Below are positions 22,560 to 32,426 of a DNA stretch of 64,000 nt, piece by piece. The translations under genes and the position numbers were made by a program. Source of the stretch: Cordylochernes scorpioides (lineage: Eukaryota > Arthropoda > Arachnida > Pseudoscorpiones > Chernetidae); assembly GCA_030710605.1 (NCBI GenBank), contig CP092877.1, forward strand, positions 67,242,696-67,306,695, read 5' to 3'. The notes under the pieces are model-generated. The model made no database searches and was not told the DNA's origin. It saw only the letters and a list, made by a program, of their open reading frames with translations. The number at the start of each line of letters is the position of its first letter. The first letter of the stretch is position 1.

Positions 22560-22844
22560 GATTTAATCTGGTATATAGGTAATATTTTTCTCTAATCCAT
22601 AGAACTGTCACAAGAACTCCTCTGTGAAACGGGGAGAATAATGGGGACCTGTTAACTACACAGGTGTCAAGTTTGAATTATTTTAACTATGGTTATAACA
22701 CAACATAATATCTTGGTCTCAATTGATATGACATCAGATTGGTTAAACATACATTCTGAGAAATTCTAGGCGAACCTGTTCATTCTCTCATCTTGTTCAA
22801 TTATACAGTAACAGAACAGCAGCTTTAAACACAGTTAGAGAACA

Positions 22845-23590
22845 TTGTGACTGCTGTGATAGAGATGTACGGAGATATCTCTTCATTGGACACAACAACA
22901 ATAACACTAAATGGTTCCAAGATAGAGAACATTGTGACTGCTGTGATAGATATGTATGGAGATATCTCTTCATTGGACACAACAACAACAACAACACTAA
23001 ATGGTTCCAAGATAGAGAACATTGTGACTGCTGTGATAGAGATGTATGGAGAAATCTTTTCATTGGACACAACAACAACACTAAATGGTTCAAAGATAGA
23101 GAACATTGTGACTGCTGTGATAGAGATGTACGGAGATATCTCTTCATTGGGCACAACAACAACAACACTAAATGGTTCCAAGATAGAGAACATTGTCACT
23201 GCTGTGATAGAGATGTACGGAGACATCTCTTCATTGGACACAACAACAACAACACTAAATGGTTCAAAGATAGAGAACATTGTGACTGCTGTAATAGAGA
23301 TGTACGGAGATATCTCTTCATTGGACACAACAACAACAACACTAAATGGTTCCAAGATAGAGAACATTGTGACTGCTGTGATAGAGATGTACGGAGACAT
23401 CTCTTCATTGGACACAACAACAACAACACTAAATGGTTCAAAGATAGAGAACATTGTGTCTGCTGTGATAGAGATGTACAGAGACATCTCTTCATTGGAC
23501 ACAACAACAACACTAAATGGTTCCAAGATAGAGAACATTGTGACTGCTGTGATAGAGATGTACGGAGACATCTCTTCATTGGACAGCCTC
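22845..23590. repeat. Minisatellite, nine units of about 81-87 bp
   Basis: Each unit reads TGACTGCTGTGATAGAGATG... then CTCTTCATTGGACACAAC, (AAC)n and CTAAATGGTTC. Unit lengths differ in steps of three, so it stays open on the plus strand for 269 codons and on the minus strand for 261. It begins just inside the intron after golgin exon A. A stop-free unit of 3n bases explains the open frames. Confidence 0.9.
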
Positions 23591-23697
23591 CAAAGAGAGA
23601 CTACCTCCACAAGAAGTTTAGGTCTCTCTACTGTAAATGATACACAATATCTCTGAGACAGTTATCTTGTACCAATATAGATTGTCTTCTAAGTCAC

Positions 23698-23923
23698 CTT
23701 GTAGGTCAGGGTGAGAGTGTCAAGCTTGTGTTTGAAGTGGAGGTTGGAAGTTTCCTTGTCCGCGGCCAGGCGCTGGCACTCCTGCGTTAGCTGGTCCAGG
23801 CGATGTTGCCAGCTCCGTTCTTTCTCCGCCACCTCCTCCAATAGCCGGCTGTGTCGAGCCAGCAGATTGTCGTACTCCGTCTGGAGGGCCTCATGTTCCA
23901 GGTTGAGAGCCATTAGCTTGTCA
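23698..23923 (-). CDS. GCC2: Golgin exon A: coiled coil
   Basis: A 226-bp exon: one base to finish a codon, then 75 codons from DKLMALNLEHEALQTEYDNL to LDTLTLTYK. Acceptor GGTGTCGCAG, donor AAG|GTGACT. Almost pure heptad-like coiled coil, rich in Glu, Leu and Lys, as in the rods of trans-Golgi golgins. Upstream exons are not in the window. The left-arm counterpart lies before position 1. Confidence 0.82.
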
Positions 23924-24285
23924 CTGCGACACCAATGTCATCATTCCTGTGCACATCGCTGATACAGAGGAACCTTGCTAAAGAATACCTCTCTACCAGG
24001 ACATTGTTCATTGTCAATAAATTATAAGACACAATTTGGATTATAGATTATAAACACAAGGTAATAAGACCAAATCCAGATAAATAAATAGTGTGTGATG
24101 TTTGGATAATAGTGTTGTTACCATCTCCAGATGCACCACTTTTATCTGATGATGGTAACAACTCTTTAATGACGTCACACACTAGGGATACGGAGGAGCT
24201 GCATCTGTACTCATGTTAGAGTCAGCAGAAAAGGCATCTGCTTCCATGTTAAGAACAGCCTAAAATTACAGGCAAAGTTTCGACT

Positions 24286-24478
24286 TTGCACTTACAAATG
24301 TGCCAGAGCCTCGTTTGGTTACTTGCACTCACTGGTGGGGTTGAACTTTTGCAAGAATCAGGGGCCATTAGCATTTCTTTTTTTTTTAAACAGAAAAAAA
24401 GTGTCCAATGCGGGATTTGAACCCAGGTCGTAGTGGTCGAAAACCAAACAGTTTAACCAGCCTTCCACCGAGCCCCCT
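24286..24478 (-). mobile_element. SINE head fragment
   Basis: tRNA-like head with GGTTCAAATCCC and the first part of the SINE body. Its 3' part is missing and is replaced by LINE-leader sequence. Confidence 0.7.
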
Positions 24479-24623
24479 TCTATATATGTGAATGTAGAAA
24501 GTAAACAAATGATAAGATACAATTTGGATTACAGATAAGAATCACAAGGTAACAACCAGAGAAAATCAGCAAATTAAATATGACCTTTCAGTAACAGCAT
24601 TATAATACACTGCGGCCTGTGAT

Positions 24624-24851
24624 TGTAAAACGACACTTGAAGTTACACTGCATGAGTTTCTTTTCAACGAAAAATCAAAATTTTATTTCAAGGTGAAATA
24701 TCGACTATTTCTATCCTATTTGGATGAGGTAATTCACCCTTCATACCTCATCCAAAAAGGATAGAAATAGTCGATATTTCACCTTTAAATAAAATTTTGA
24801 TTTTTCGTTGAAAAGAAACTCATGCGGTGTAATTTCAAGTGTCGTTTTACA
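24624..24851. mobile_element. Long foldback MITE
   Basis: Inverted repeat with ends TGTAAAACGACACTTGAA and TTCAAGTGTCGTTTTACA and arms of about 105 bases around ATTCACCCTT. CAGTAACAGCATT occurs on both sides (24,589 and 24,850), which may be its target duplication inside a hairpin repeat. Confidence 0.85.
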
Positions 24852-24957
24852 GTAACAGCATTGTTACCATCTTCAGACAAAAGTATTGAATCATTACATA
24901 TTCTTACCTTATTTTGATTTCATCCTATTATCTTGTGATAATAAAAAATAAAAAAAG

Positions 24958-25225
24958 CAAGCATTTATCATCCCTAATACACGTGGTACAGGCCATGATT
25001 ATCATGGTGGGTAGTTAGTAACTGCCTTTATTGTGAGTGTACCACATCTCTACACATGTAGAAAAAACAATTCAACATTTGTATTTACAAGTTTGCCAGA
25101 AGTTTGGTGACCTATACTCACTTGTGGAGATGGTTTTATCAAGATTAGGAGCCCTAATTGCAACAAGTTTTTTTATTTTTCAGGAAAAAGTACCCATTGG
25201 GGGAATCGATACAGGATTGTGACTC
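24958..25225 (-). mobile_element. Diverged tRNA-derived SINE
   Basis: Minus-strand SINE with degraded box B (TATCGATTCCCC), body and ACACGTGGTACAGGCC (plus strand) near the tail. Confidence 0.7.
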
Positions 25226-25325
25226 TAGACAATAGTGTGCAACGTTCCTGTAACAACGCTGTTACCGAAATGTCACATACTATTTCTTTATTTGGATTTG
25301 GTCTTAATACCTTTTGTATTTCTTT

Positions 25326-25340
25326 TCTATATTCCAAAAT
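25326..25340. repeat. Direct repeat flanking the Penelope-like insertion (copy 1)
   Basis: TCTATATTCCAAAAT, repeated exactly at 28,232-28,246. Probable target-site duplication. Confidence 0.85.
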
Positions 25341-25489
25341 CAGTTGGTCTCGAGGACCACGCCATCACCATCTCCTCGCAGGTGAAGTACGCGATCTACG
25401 TATTCTTCGTAGATCGCGAAATGCGTGGTGTCGCTGGAGACCCACTGGCGATTCTTCACCAAACTCTGCAGCGCTGGCAGAGGCGCCAT
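25340..25489 (-). CDS. GC-rich 49-codon ORF of unknown function
   Basis: Starts at an ATG (25,489), with another in-frame ATG two codons upstream, and reads MAPLPALQSLVKNRQWVSSD, then a charged stretch with YEEYVDRVLHLRGDGDG, and stops at TGA overlapping the direct repeat. Its base composition is far richer in G and C than anything around it. It lies inside the Penelope insertion, 3' of that ORF and on the same strand. I do not recognise it. It could be a host exon carried by 3' transduction or a terminal part of the element. A GCGATCTACG / CGTAGATCGC hairpin sits in its middle. Confidence 0.4.
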   Translation of the reverse strand: MAPLPALQSLVKNRQWVSSDTTHFAIYEEYVDRVLHLRGDGDGVVLETN

Positions 25490-25598
25490 ATTCATTGTAC
25501 ATAGTGTATATAATGCATATTATCTTTTTTTAAATAGTACAGACTGCGTGGTAAGGACAAAATACTCAGGAGATAAGTTTCTTCATTAATTTATTAGG

Positions 25599-25636
25599 AC
25601 ATCAAGCTTTCGGGCACAGCGTGGCCCTTCTACAGG
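25599..25636 (-). ncRNA. Degenerate hammerhead-like hairpin of the Penelope element
   Basis: Reads CTGTAGA, one extra A, stem GGGC / GCCC, then GAAAGC and later GTC. The layout matches the other hairpins here, but the core A of CUGANGA is a U. Penelope terminal repeats are known to carry hammerhead motifs. Confidence 0.4.
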
Positions 25637-25972
25637 ATCAATTGTATAAGAAAAATGATACACTATATACATGAAGAATAAATCTGCATATGTATTATTA
25701 GAAATTAGTTGTAAAATTTTGAAATAATCGGTAATACTTAGGATTTTTGTTTAAAAAGAACATCGAGACATAAGCAAATTAATAAAATTTGTAAGAAGAA
25801 TAATATACGAATATTACAAGGTATTAAGATAAAAGCATGATAAGACTGAAAGGACGTTCCTACGATTCGACGGAAACTGTGATAAAATTATGAGTATTTA
25901 TAAAATAAAACAGTTTAAAAGGATATTAAAATAAAATGAACAAAACAGGGAATTCATGGGGTACATCAATGG

Positions 25973-27913
25973 CTATTTATGTAATAAGCTTATATACAGC
26001 TCAGGTACATCGATATGTCTGTTTATACTATTATATCTCAGAGATAGCAAGGCCTCGACAACCAATCTTTTGTGTTTATGTGGTATATTAGAATAATGTG
26101 ATCTTGGATCAGTTGTGTTGAAACTATGTCCTGTCTGTGAAATGTGCTGGACAATAAGTGATTTCGGATCGTTATGTCTAATGTTTCTGTCGTGTTCCTG
26201 TATTCTGTCTTTAATGTAACGGCTAGTTTCACCTACATAAACACTGTCGCAATCGTTGCATTTTATGGAATAAACAGCATTGTTTCTTTGAGCAGTGCTC
26301 CGAGGCGTGTTGTTTTTAGTGATAGGGTTCCTTAAGATAGTGCCTATACTAGGGGTGTTGGAAAAGTAAGTGCGGATGCCGGAGTTCTTTAGTTCTCTAG
26401 CTATTTTTACGCTTTGCAAGGAATACGGCATTGTGCAGATGGATTTATAGTTGTCATATATTTTGGTGCGGGATGGGTTATGGAAATGCCTTAATATAAA
26501 GTTTTTAGGATAACCAGAGGACATTAAATTTGAAATTATGTTATTTGTTTCCTTTTGCTTTGACTTCTCAGTGTAACAGTGGGTATATATTCTCTTGGAC
26601 AAGGTTCTTACCGTATTGATTTTATGGCTTAATGGGCAGAAAGATGAGAAATTTATATACATTGGGTGAAAGGTGGGTTTATAATAGACTTCAGTATTAT
26701 ATCTATTGCATGTTTTTGTTATGCGTATGTCCAAAAATGCCAAGGAGTCATATGTTTCAGTCTCGGAAGTAAAGTTTATGCCTTGATAGAAATTATTCAA
26801 TGTGTTGAGTATATCATTAAAGGCGTTAATTTTGATTATAGCAAAGACGTCATCTATGTATCTAGACCAGATTAAAATGTCGCTAGGGAAGATATTAACT
26901 ATACGTTTATCTATCTTGCGCATCACTATTTCTGAAAGGGGAGAGGATAATGGGCTACCCATAGGGGTGCCTTTGGTCTGTTTGAAGTAAGATTGGTTGA
27001 ATTTGAAAATACTATTGCAAAGACTGATTTTGATAAGTGCAATGAGTTTGGAAATGGTGTCTGTGGGGCAACCTTGTTCAATTAGAAATTCTGTGGTGCA
27101 GTCTAAAATAAGCTGGTGGGGGAGACTGGGATATAAATTAACAACATCAAATGAGACCATGATGGTACCAGATGTAACTGCTGTTTGTTGTAACTTACCT
27201 ATGAAGACAGGAATGGAGGAAATGGTCGTCGGGGAGTCACTATCTCTGAGCATCGGGGCCAGTATTTTGGCTAGATAAGTTGCTAACGGAGCTGCAGGGG
27301 AGAGGTGGTACGCGATGATGGGTCTTAGTGGGATACCTTCTTTGTGTAATTTAGGTAGGCCGTAAATATAAGCTTTTGACATTATATTGGACAAAATATT
27401 TTTGCATTCTTCGGAGCTAATGATTTTCTTCCTCAGCAGATTGTTGATTTCTTTTTTAAAAGAAGAGGTTGCGGTATTCTGATCATCTATGGATATGGGG
27501 GTAAACGTGAGCGAATCAGCAAGGATTGTGTCCATCTTGGAAATGTATTCGGCTGTGTTCATGATGACAGTAAGCGATCCTTTATCAGATTTGGTGATGG
27601 TTATATCTTTGTTCGTTGTTAGTGAGCGCAATACATTTTTGTTGATTTGGTAGGTATGTTGGGTTTGGTTGTGGTCGCTAAGGACTGCTGCGGTGTGCTG
27701 TCTGATTCTAAACTTCTCTTGATGATTTAAGCGGAAAATGGACGATTCTACCCCTGCTATGATTGTTATGGCATCAGCTTTGGCTTGAGGTCTATATTTA
27801 AGTCCTTTAGATAATATGTTTATATGCTCTGTAGTAGGCTGGAAACTAGAGAGATTCACTATTGTTTGTAGGGCATTGTTTGGTGCGAGTTTGAAGTTAT
27901 ATTTTTGGACCAA
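25973..27913 (-). pseudogene. Penelope-like reverse transcriptase / GIY-YIG protein, main ORF
   Basis: Copies element RNA into DNA and nicks the target. Residues about 180-200 KAYIYGLPKLHK...RPI, SFDVVNLYPSLP (catalytic Asp about 256), KGTPMGSPLSS (about 314-324), RYIDDVFAI (catalytic Asp pair about 354-355), FLDIRITK. The GIY-YIG domain begins at AVYSIKCNDC (about 546) with VYVGETSR and KDRIQEH. The leftmost codon is not an ATG: the true N terminus (27,859-28,206) joins after a one-base frameshift near 27,910. Otherwise it is complete to its stop, so it looks young or only lightly damaged. Confidence 0.93.
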
Positions 27914-28206
27914 TGTGTTAGTTTCTTATTATGTCTCGCTGTAATGGTAATATCTTGCTTTTTGATGTTTTCTGTGATTCTTCTAAGAAAATCAGCCATG
28001 TCTTGAACTGTTAAATGCATGGACAGGTGAAATAGGAGGCCCTTAACTGATTTTGTGAGGATACGGATGTGTGAAAAGCAACCTTTAGTGCGGGCTCGTA
28101 GTAGCTTAAATTGAGTTTCTGTGATGATTTTGGCAGAGTAGTGATTGCCGATCGGATCTTTCATTCGCAAAGACTGTGTACTTTGCATGTATTGACAAGA
28201 TGTCAA
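27859..28206 (-). pseudogene. Penelope-like N-terminal fragment
   Basis: Continues into the main ORF in another frame: RHNKKLTH here precedes the overlapping LVQKYNFKLAP of the main ORF. It ends almost at the flanking repeat, consistent with 5' truncation. Confidence 0.75.
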
Positions 28207-28246
28207 TAAAATTATTTTAATTGTCTAATTGTCTATATTCCAAAAT

Positions 28247-28744
28247 GGAACCTAATCAGGGAACCGGGTTCAAATCACATTAATAGGTACCGCTCAGCGC
28301 AAGAGCAACCTAGTTCATGATAATTGAACAATGAATAATATGTGAGGGTTATTCACATATTAAGCAATTTTTAACGTGGGATTTAATCCCGGTTCATGAC
28401 TGTCGAGAATCAAGGGTGTTACCCACTCTTCCTCCGACTTTGTTTATTTATGAAATCAGGGAAATTATTTAGCATAGAATCTATTCACAATTTTAAATTT
28501 ATAAAATGGTCATTTGAAATTCAAATTAATGATAATACTTATTGTATATATATCATATAAAAAATCAACACATGAATGATATAAAAAAAAAATTCATAGA
28601 TGTTCTATATTTTGAGAAATAAAAAAAACAAAAAACAAATCCTATAAAATTATTATTATTATTTTTTAATTAAACAACAGGAATATATATATAAATGAAT
28701 AGATGTTAATGTTTATTTGAAAAACTAAGTTTGAAATAAATTTT
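28247..28744. other. AT-rich junction between the Penelope insertion and the tandem array
   Basis: Two weak tRNA-like stretches (GGGTTCAAATC near 28,266 on plus; CCGGGATTAAATCCC near 28,390 on minus) suggest old SINE heads. Otherwise nothing recognised. Confidence 0.4.
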
Positions 28745-28879
28745 TTTTAAATTTTATTTCCTCAATTGGTAATGATGGTTGGTTGAGTTGGTTCTTGAAA
28801 TTTAATGGAAATTTGACGAATGGCAATTTTCAGAACCTTCCTGTAACTTGAAGGTGGAGGGCAGAGACTGGGAGAAGAA

Positions 28880-29420
28880 GATGGATCAGTTTCCAAGATG
28901 ATAGAGTTGGAAGTAGGTGAATGTTTGGCCAAGAGTCAGCCTTTGAGGAAAGCAGATGGCAGTTTTCATATCCTCCCTGTGAATTGAAGTCAGAGAAGAT
29001 GGCCAGGCAGTGGAGAACAGACTGGGAGAGTGAGAAAGGGACCAGTTTTGATGATGATAATGTGAGTTGACATGATAGATTAGGGTGATGATTACTTGGT
29101 CATGAGAGTCATCAGATGCCAATTATCAAATCCTCCCTGTAAATTGTAGCAGAGAAGACGGCCAGGCAGTGAAGAACAGACTGGAAGCAAGAGCAAGGGA
29201 CCAGTTTTGATGAAGAAGAAGATAATATTGTCGGTAGACATCATAGGGCAGGGTAATGATTGCTTGGTCGGGAGATTCACCAGATGACAGTTTTCAATTC
29301 CTCTCTTTAAATTGAAGACAGAAAAGACAGCCAGGCAGTGGAGAACAGACTGGAAGCAAGAGCAAGGGACCAGTTTTGACGAAGATGATATTGTGGGTAG
29401 ATCAATGGATCAGGGTGATG
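28880..29420. repeat. Minisatellite, 157-160-bp unit (unit 1, three copies)
   Basis: Units share GGCAGTTTTCA, TCCTCCCTGTGAATTG, GCCAGGCAGTGGAGAACAGA and GGGACCAGTTTTGA. Copy number differs between the five big units (1 to 5). Confidence 0.85.
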
Positions 29421-29565
29421 AATGTTTGGTCAGAAGTCATCAGTCTTTGGGATAGAGGAGTAGGTGATGACACCAGAAGATTGAGGTAATCATGAGTTCA
29501 AAGATAACCACAGGAATATATAAACTTTATTTCCAGGGTTTGTCAGCAAGAGCTGGGGTTACAAA

Positions 29566-29754
29566 TCAGAAGATTGGATACTCAGAGGTAATAATAATAG
29601 AAGGAGCTTGAGTTACAAACACCCAGACAGAAGTGTAGCAGGTTTCAAGATTATCAGAGGTATGAGTGATCATGAGTATAGAGAAAACTTGAGTTGTTGA
29701 GGCTCGGAAGTAAGAGCAAGATCTTGATTTCCACATTTCCAGGAGGAAGAGCAA
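29566..29754 (-). other. Recurrent 62-codon ORF, judged non-coding
   Basis: Present in all five units (also 38,750, 45,855, 52,979 and 59,858). By eye about eleven amino-acid changes and only about two silent ones separate the copies. It is therefore not under protein constraint and serves as a control for the 106-codon ORF next to it. Confidence 0.6.
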
Positions 29755-30050
29755 AACTTGGGTCCCAGGTGTTCAGAGGGAGATCAGGGCGTTCAATGAG
29801 CGCATCATGAGCATGGACTGCCTGGCTTCAGGGAGGAATAGCGGCCGTCAGAATGAGGTTGGCTAATGAGGGAGATGAATTTTGATAAAATATGCCAGTC
29901 CTTAAAAAAAAAAGAATTTTGATTAAATATGCCAATCCTCTAAAAAAGAATTTTGAAATAAAAAATGCCAATCATATAAAATTAAAAAATAAAAAAGCCA
30001 ATAATATAAAACAATATAGATTAAAAAGCCAATAAATGAAAACTAAGAAA

Positions 30051-30371
30051 CTAAAAAAAAATTACAAGCAAAATAAACAAGCCAAAGAACACAAAACCCT
30101 CAACCCCCCCTATGCTATCCCTGTCCGTAAAATACACTCTGAACCTACGATAATACCACAACCCCCCCGTCACTAACCCAAACAGACTATGAGCTCGATA
30201 CACACTGTAAGGGTTAGTAACACACCATCCAGCGAAATCACACGCTAACGGGACAAGGAACACAGTGAGGTTAAACAAAGACACAAGAACAAAGACAACA
30301 CAAGAAATCAAAGAAAGGACAAGCCACCAACACGCTGTCACTAAAAGTGAAATCAAATAAAGCGCCATCAT
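30051..30371 (-). CDS. Conserved small membrane protein, 106 codons (unit 1)
   Basis: Unknown family. From the first ATG the protein is very hydrophobic: residues about 4-45 (ALYLISLLVTACWWLVLSLI and beyond) could span a membrane twice. A polar middle follows with CDFAGWCVTNPYSVYR, then WYYRRFRVYFTDRD, then a third hydrophobic tail (FVFFGLFILLVIFF) to the stop. The frame is open a little upstream to a TTG codon. No indel separates the five copies, even in two runs of seven C. Across the copies I count about six silent and four replacement changes, where neutral drift would give about three replacements per silent change. This copy has A for V and L for S at two sites. Whether it is spliced to other exons is unknown. 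Confidence 0.55.
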   Translation of the reverse strand: MMALYLISLLVTACWWLVLSLISCVVFVLVSLFNLTVFLVPLACDFAGWCVTNPYSVYRAHSLFGLVTGGLWYYRRFRVYFTDRDSIGGVEGFVFFGLFILLVIFF

Positions 30372-30750
30372 CTCAATATTAGCAAACCTCAGTTCGATCA
30401 AGTTGGGAACAAATCTAACAATGGAATAGAGCTTGGTTACAATTACTTTTCTTAAATTTAAATTTAAAAATATTTTTTAAAATAAATAATATCCAAATAA
30501 AAATAAGACAAAAACATGATATATCACAAGGTAATAAGACCAAATCCAAATAAATAAATAGTTGGGGACATTTCCGGAAACAGCATTGTTACCATCTTCA
30601 GTACTATTTATTTATTTGTTTTTATTACCTTGTGTTTATAATCTATAATCCAAATTGTGCCTTATATCATGGTATATCATATTTAACTTAGCAGCATCAA
30701 TTGCAGAGAACTATAAACCTTTGTAACACTATTTTCTCCTAAAATATATA

Positions 30751-30911
30751 CAGTAGAACCTTCCTGTAAAGGAAATCTAATTGCAGAGAACAAAGCGTCC
30801 TTAAGGGAGAGCTGTCTTCTTACCAGAGAGTTGCTAAATTGTAAAAATGGGAATTTTAAAAATGAAAACTGTCCTTTGTAGAGAGGTGTCTGCTAAAGGG
30901 AGGTTCTACTG
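30751..30911. mobile_element. MITE with CAGTAGAACCT ends (unit 1)
   Basis: Ends CAGTAGAACCTTCC and GGGAGGTTCTACTG, TA-flanked. Confidence 0.8.
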
Positions 30912-31660
30912 TATAACAAAATTATTTCTACAATACTCTTTTTAATCATTGCAGGATTATTATAAATATATTCAAATAGAAAAGAAAGGTTACAAATAGG
31001 CTTATCTATTTTCATTAATGAAAACATGGTGCAAAGCTGTATCTTTCCTTGAAACATGATTGAGAGTGAACATCAGAAAATTGAAGTTAAAATGGGGAAA
31101 ATGTAAAAGTTACTTTAAGGACAAGACATTTACCTTAGCAAACCTAGTTTGATGCTGTTTCTGGCTTAACACATGTTTCAAAACATATATTATAATTAGG
31201 TTCATGTGCAATAATGCTTTAAAAAAAAATGTGCAGAAAGTAAAAATATAAAATTAATGCAGTAGAACATTCATGAAAGGTCACTCCCTTTAAAGGACAT
31301 CTCTTTATAAAAGACAGTTTTCATCGCCAAAATTACAAGTTTTCCTATTTAACAATTGTCTGCTAAGAGGACACCTAGCTTTAAAGAACACTTTAGCTCT
31401 GCAACTAGAAGTTGTCCATTACAGAGAGTTATCTCCAGCTAGGGATGGAAGGTAAGTAACATGATGTTACAGTCTAGCTTCACCCAGAGGGTTCAGAATT
31501 TTTATCTGAATTAAAGTCTGTGTTGAATTATAGTTGGATAAATTGATTGATTAGCGCAATATATCATAACTCTGCTAGTGGACAATTTTCTAAGACAAAC
31601 TGTGTCAACATTTAAGATGGTTTTGAATTATAGCTGGTTAAGTTGAGAAGGTTAAAGATG

Positions 31661-31891
31661 AAAAAAAAAAAAAATGCTCCAATGTCTTCTGATTTTTGCA
31701 AAAGTCCAACCCTACCAGCAAGTGCAAGTAACCAAACGGGACTCGGGCACCTTTTTTAAGTGCATATTCGAACTGCTTTTCACAAGTGTAGACATGTGGT
31801 GCACTTACAGTAAAAGCAGTCGTCTACTTCTACCCACCATGATTATCATGGCCTGAACCATGTGTACTAAGGATAAGCAAAAAAAAAAAGT
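31661..31891 (+). mobile_element. SINE 3' portion (unit 1)
   Basis: SINE body and tail (CACAAGTGTAGACATGTGG ... GGATAAGC, poly-A) without the tRNA head. Confidence 0.8.
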
Positions 31892-32012
31892 TGAAATGAG
31901 GCTGTTTAAAATTTTTTTTAAAAGGTTGAATTATTGTAAGTTGTGAATTATAATCGGTTGAGTTAAAGCAAGCGTTGAATTATAGTCAGTTGAATTAAAG
32001 AGGTTATATTGT

Positions 32013-32426
32013 ACTAGACGAATGGCCCGGGCAACGCCCGGGTTTTACCCGAGTGCGCATATATTTTAAAAATGTTTTAATTCAAATACTATTCGTTACA
32101 ATTATAAATTGGCGCCAATTTGTTTTTATACAACTTTATACAAATTTATTTTTATTCAAATATTAGTGCTTTATAATGGCTATCTCCTTGATGTTACCAA
32201 TTTAAAAGTTTATTTTCTAATTTTTGATTGTATAAGAAACATATTTTCATTTAAGTATTGTACTTTATGAACGGAAAAATATGTCCTGGGTAGCCTAGTG
32301 GTCATGGCATCTGCCCGGTAAGCGGAAGGTCGTGGGTTCGATTCCTATCCCTTGACACTTTTTTTATTTTATCCATTCTGACCAAAATCTATCCGTGAAC
32401 TTCACACAGACAGAATAAGGCAATTA
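32013..32426 (+). mobile_element. Element starting CTAGACGAATGGCCCGGGC
   Basis: Shares its first about 90 bases (ACTAGACGAATGGCCCGGGC, GTTTTACCCGAGTGCG) and its end (ACAGACAGAATAAGGCAA) with 32,972-33,859. Family not recognised, possibly LINE- or SINE-related. A tRNA-like block lies inside. Confidence 0.6.
32284..32357 (+). repeat. tRNA-like SINE head
   Basis: TAGCCTAGTGG (box A) and GGTTCGATTCC (box B) with foldable D, anticodon (loop CCGGTAA) and T arms. The acceptor arm mispairs at two of seven positions and no CCA-ready end is seen, so I read it as a SINE head, not a tRNA gene. Confidence 0.5.

Larger units (their letters stand above)
14769..23590. repeat. Right arm of the large inverted repeat
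   Basis: Reverse complement of the left arm, starting where TAGATAACCAAATG matches the sequence at the gap edge (13,654). It lacks the LINE and the SINE/hAT of the left arm but has its own foldback insertion (17,253-17,405) and extra LINE-derived sequence at about 21,085-21,946. Confidence 0.9.
23924..25325. other. Upstream golgin intron filled with repeats
   Basis: Holds foldback hairpin repeats (about 24,020-24,180 and 25,235-25,320), SINE pieces, a LINE-leader fragment (about 24,183-24,285) and a foldback MITE. No exon recognised. Confidence 0.5.
25341..28231 (-). mobile_element. Penelope-like retroelement with GIY-YIG endonuclease
   Basis: A 2,891-bp insertion between 15-bp direct repeats. 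On the minus strand it contains the start of the ORF right next to the repeat (so it is probably 5'-truncated), the RT-GIY-YIG ORF, an AT-rich 3' region, a hairpin with GAAA at about 25,599-25,636, and the GC-rich ORF. Penelope-like elements use a telomerase-related reverse transcriptase and, in this branch, a GIY-YIG nuclease. Confidence 0.9.

Noticed and set aside
29566..29754. 62-codon ORF found in all five units as a second gene
   Set aside because: About eleven replacements against two silent changes between copies gives no sign of protein constraint.
32284..32357. A tRNA gene with anticodon GGT
   Set aside because: The acceptor stem mispairs, and the block sits inside a repeat with a shared 3' end. 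A SINE head is more likely.
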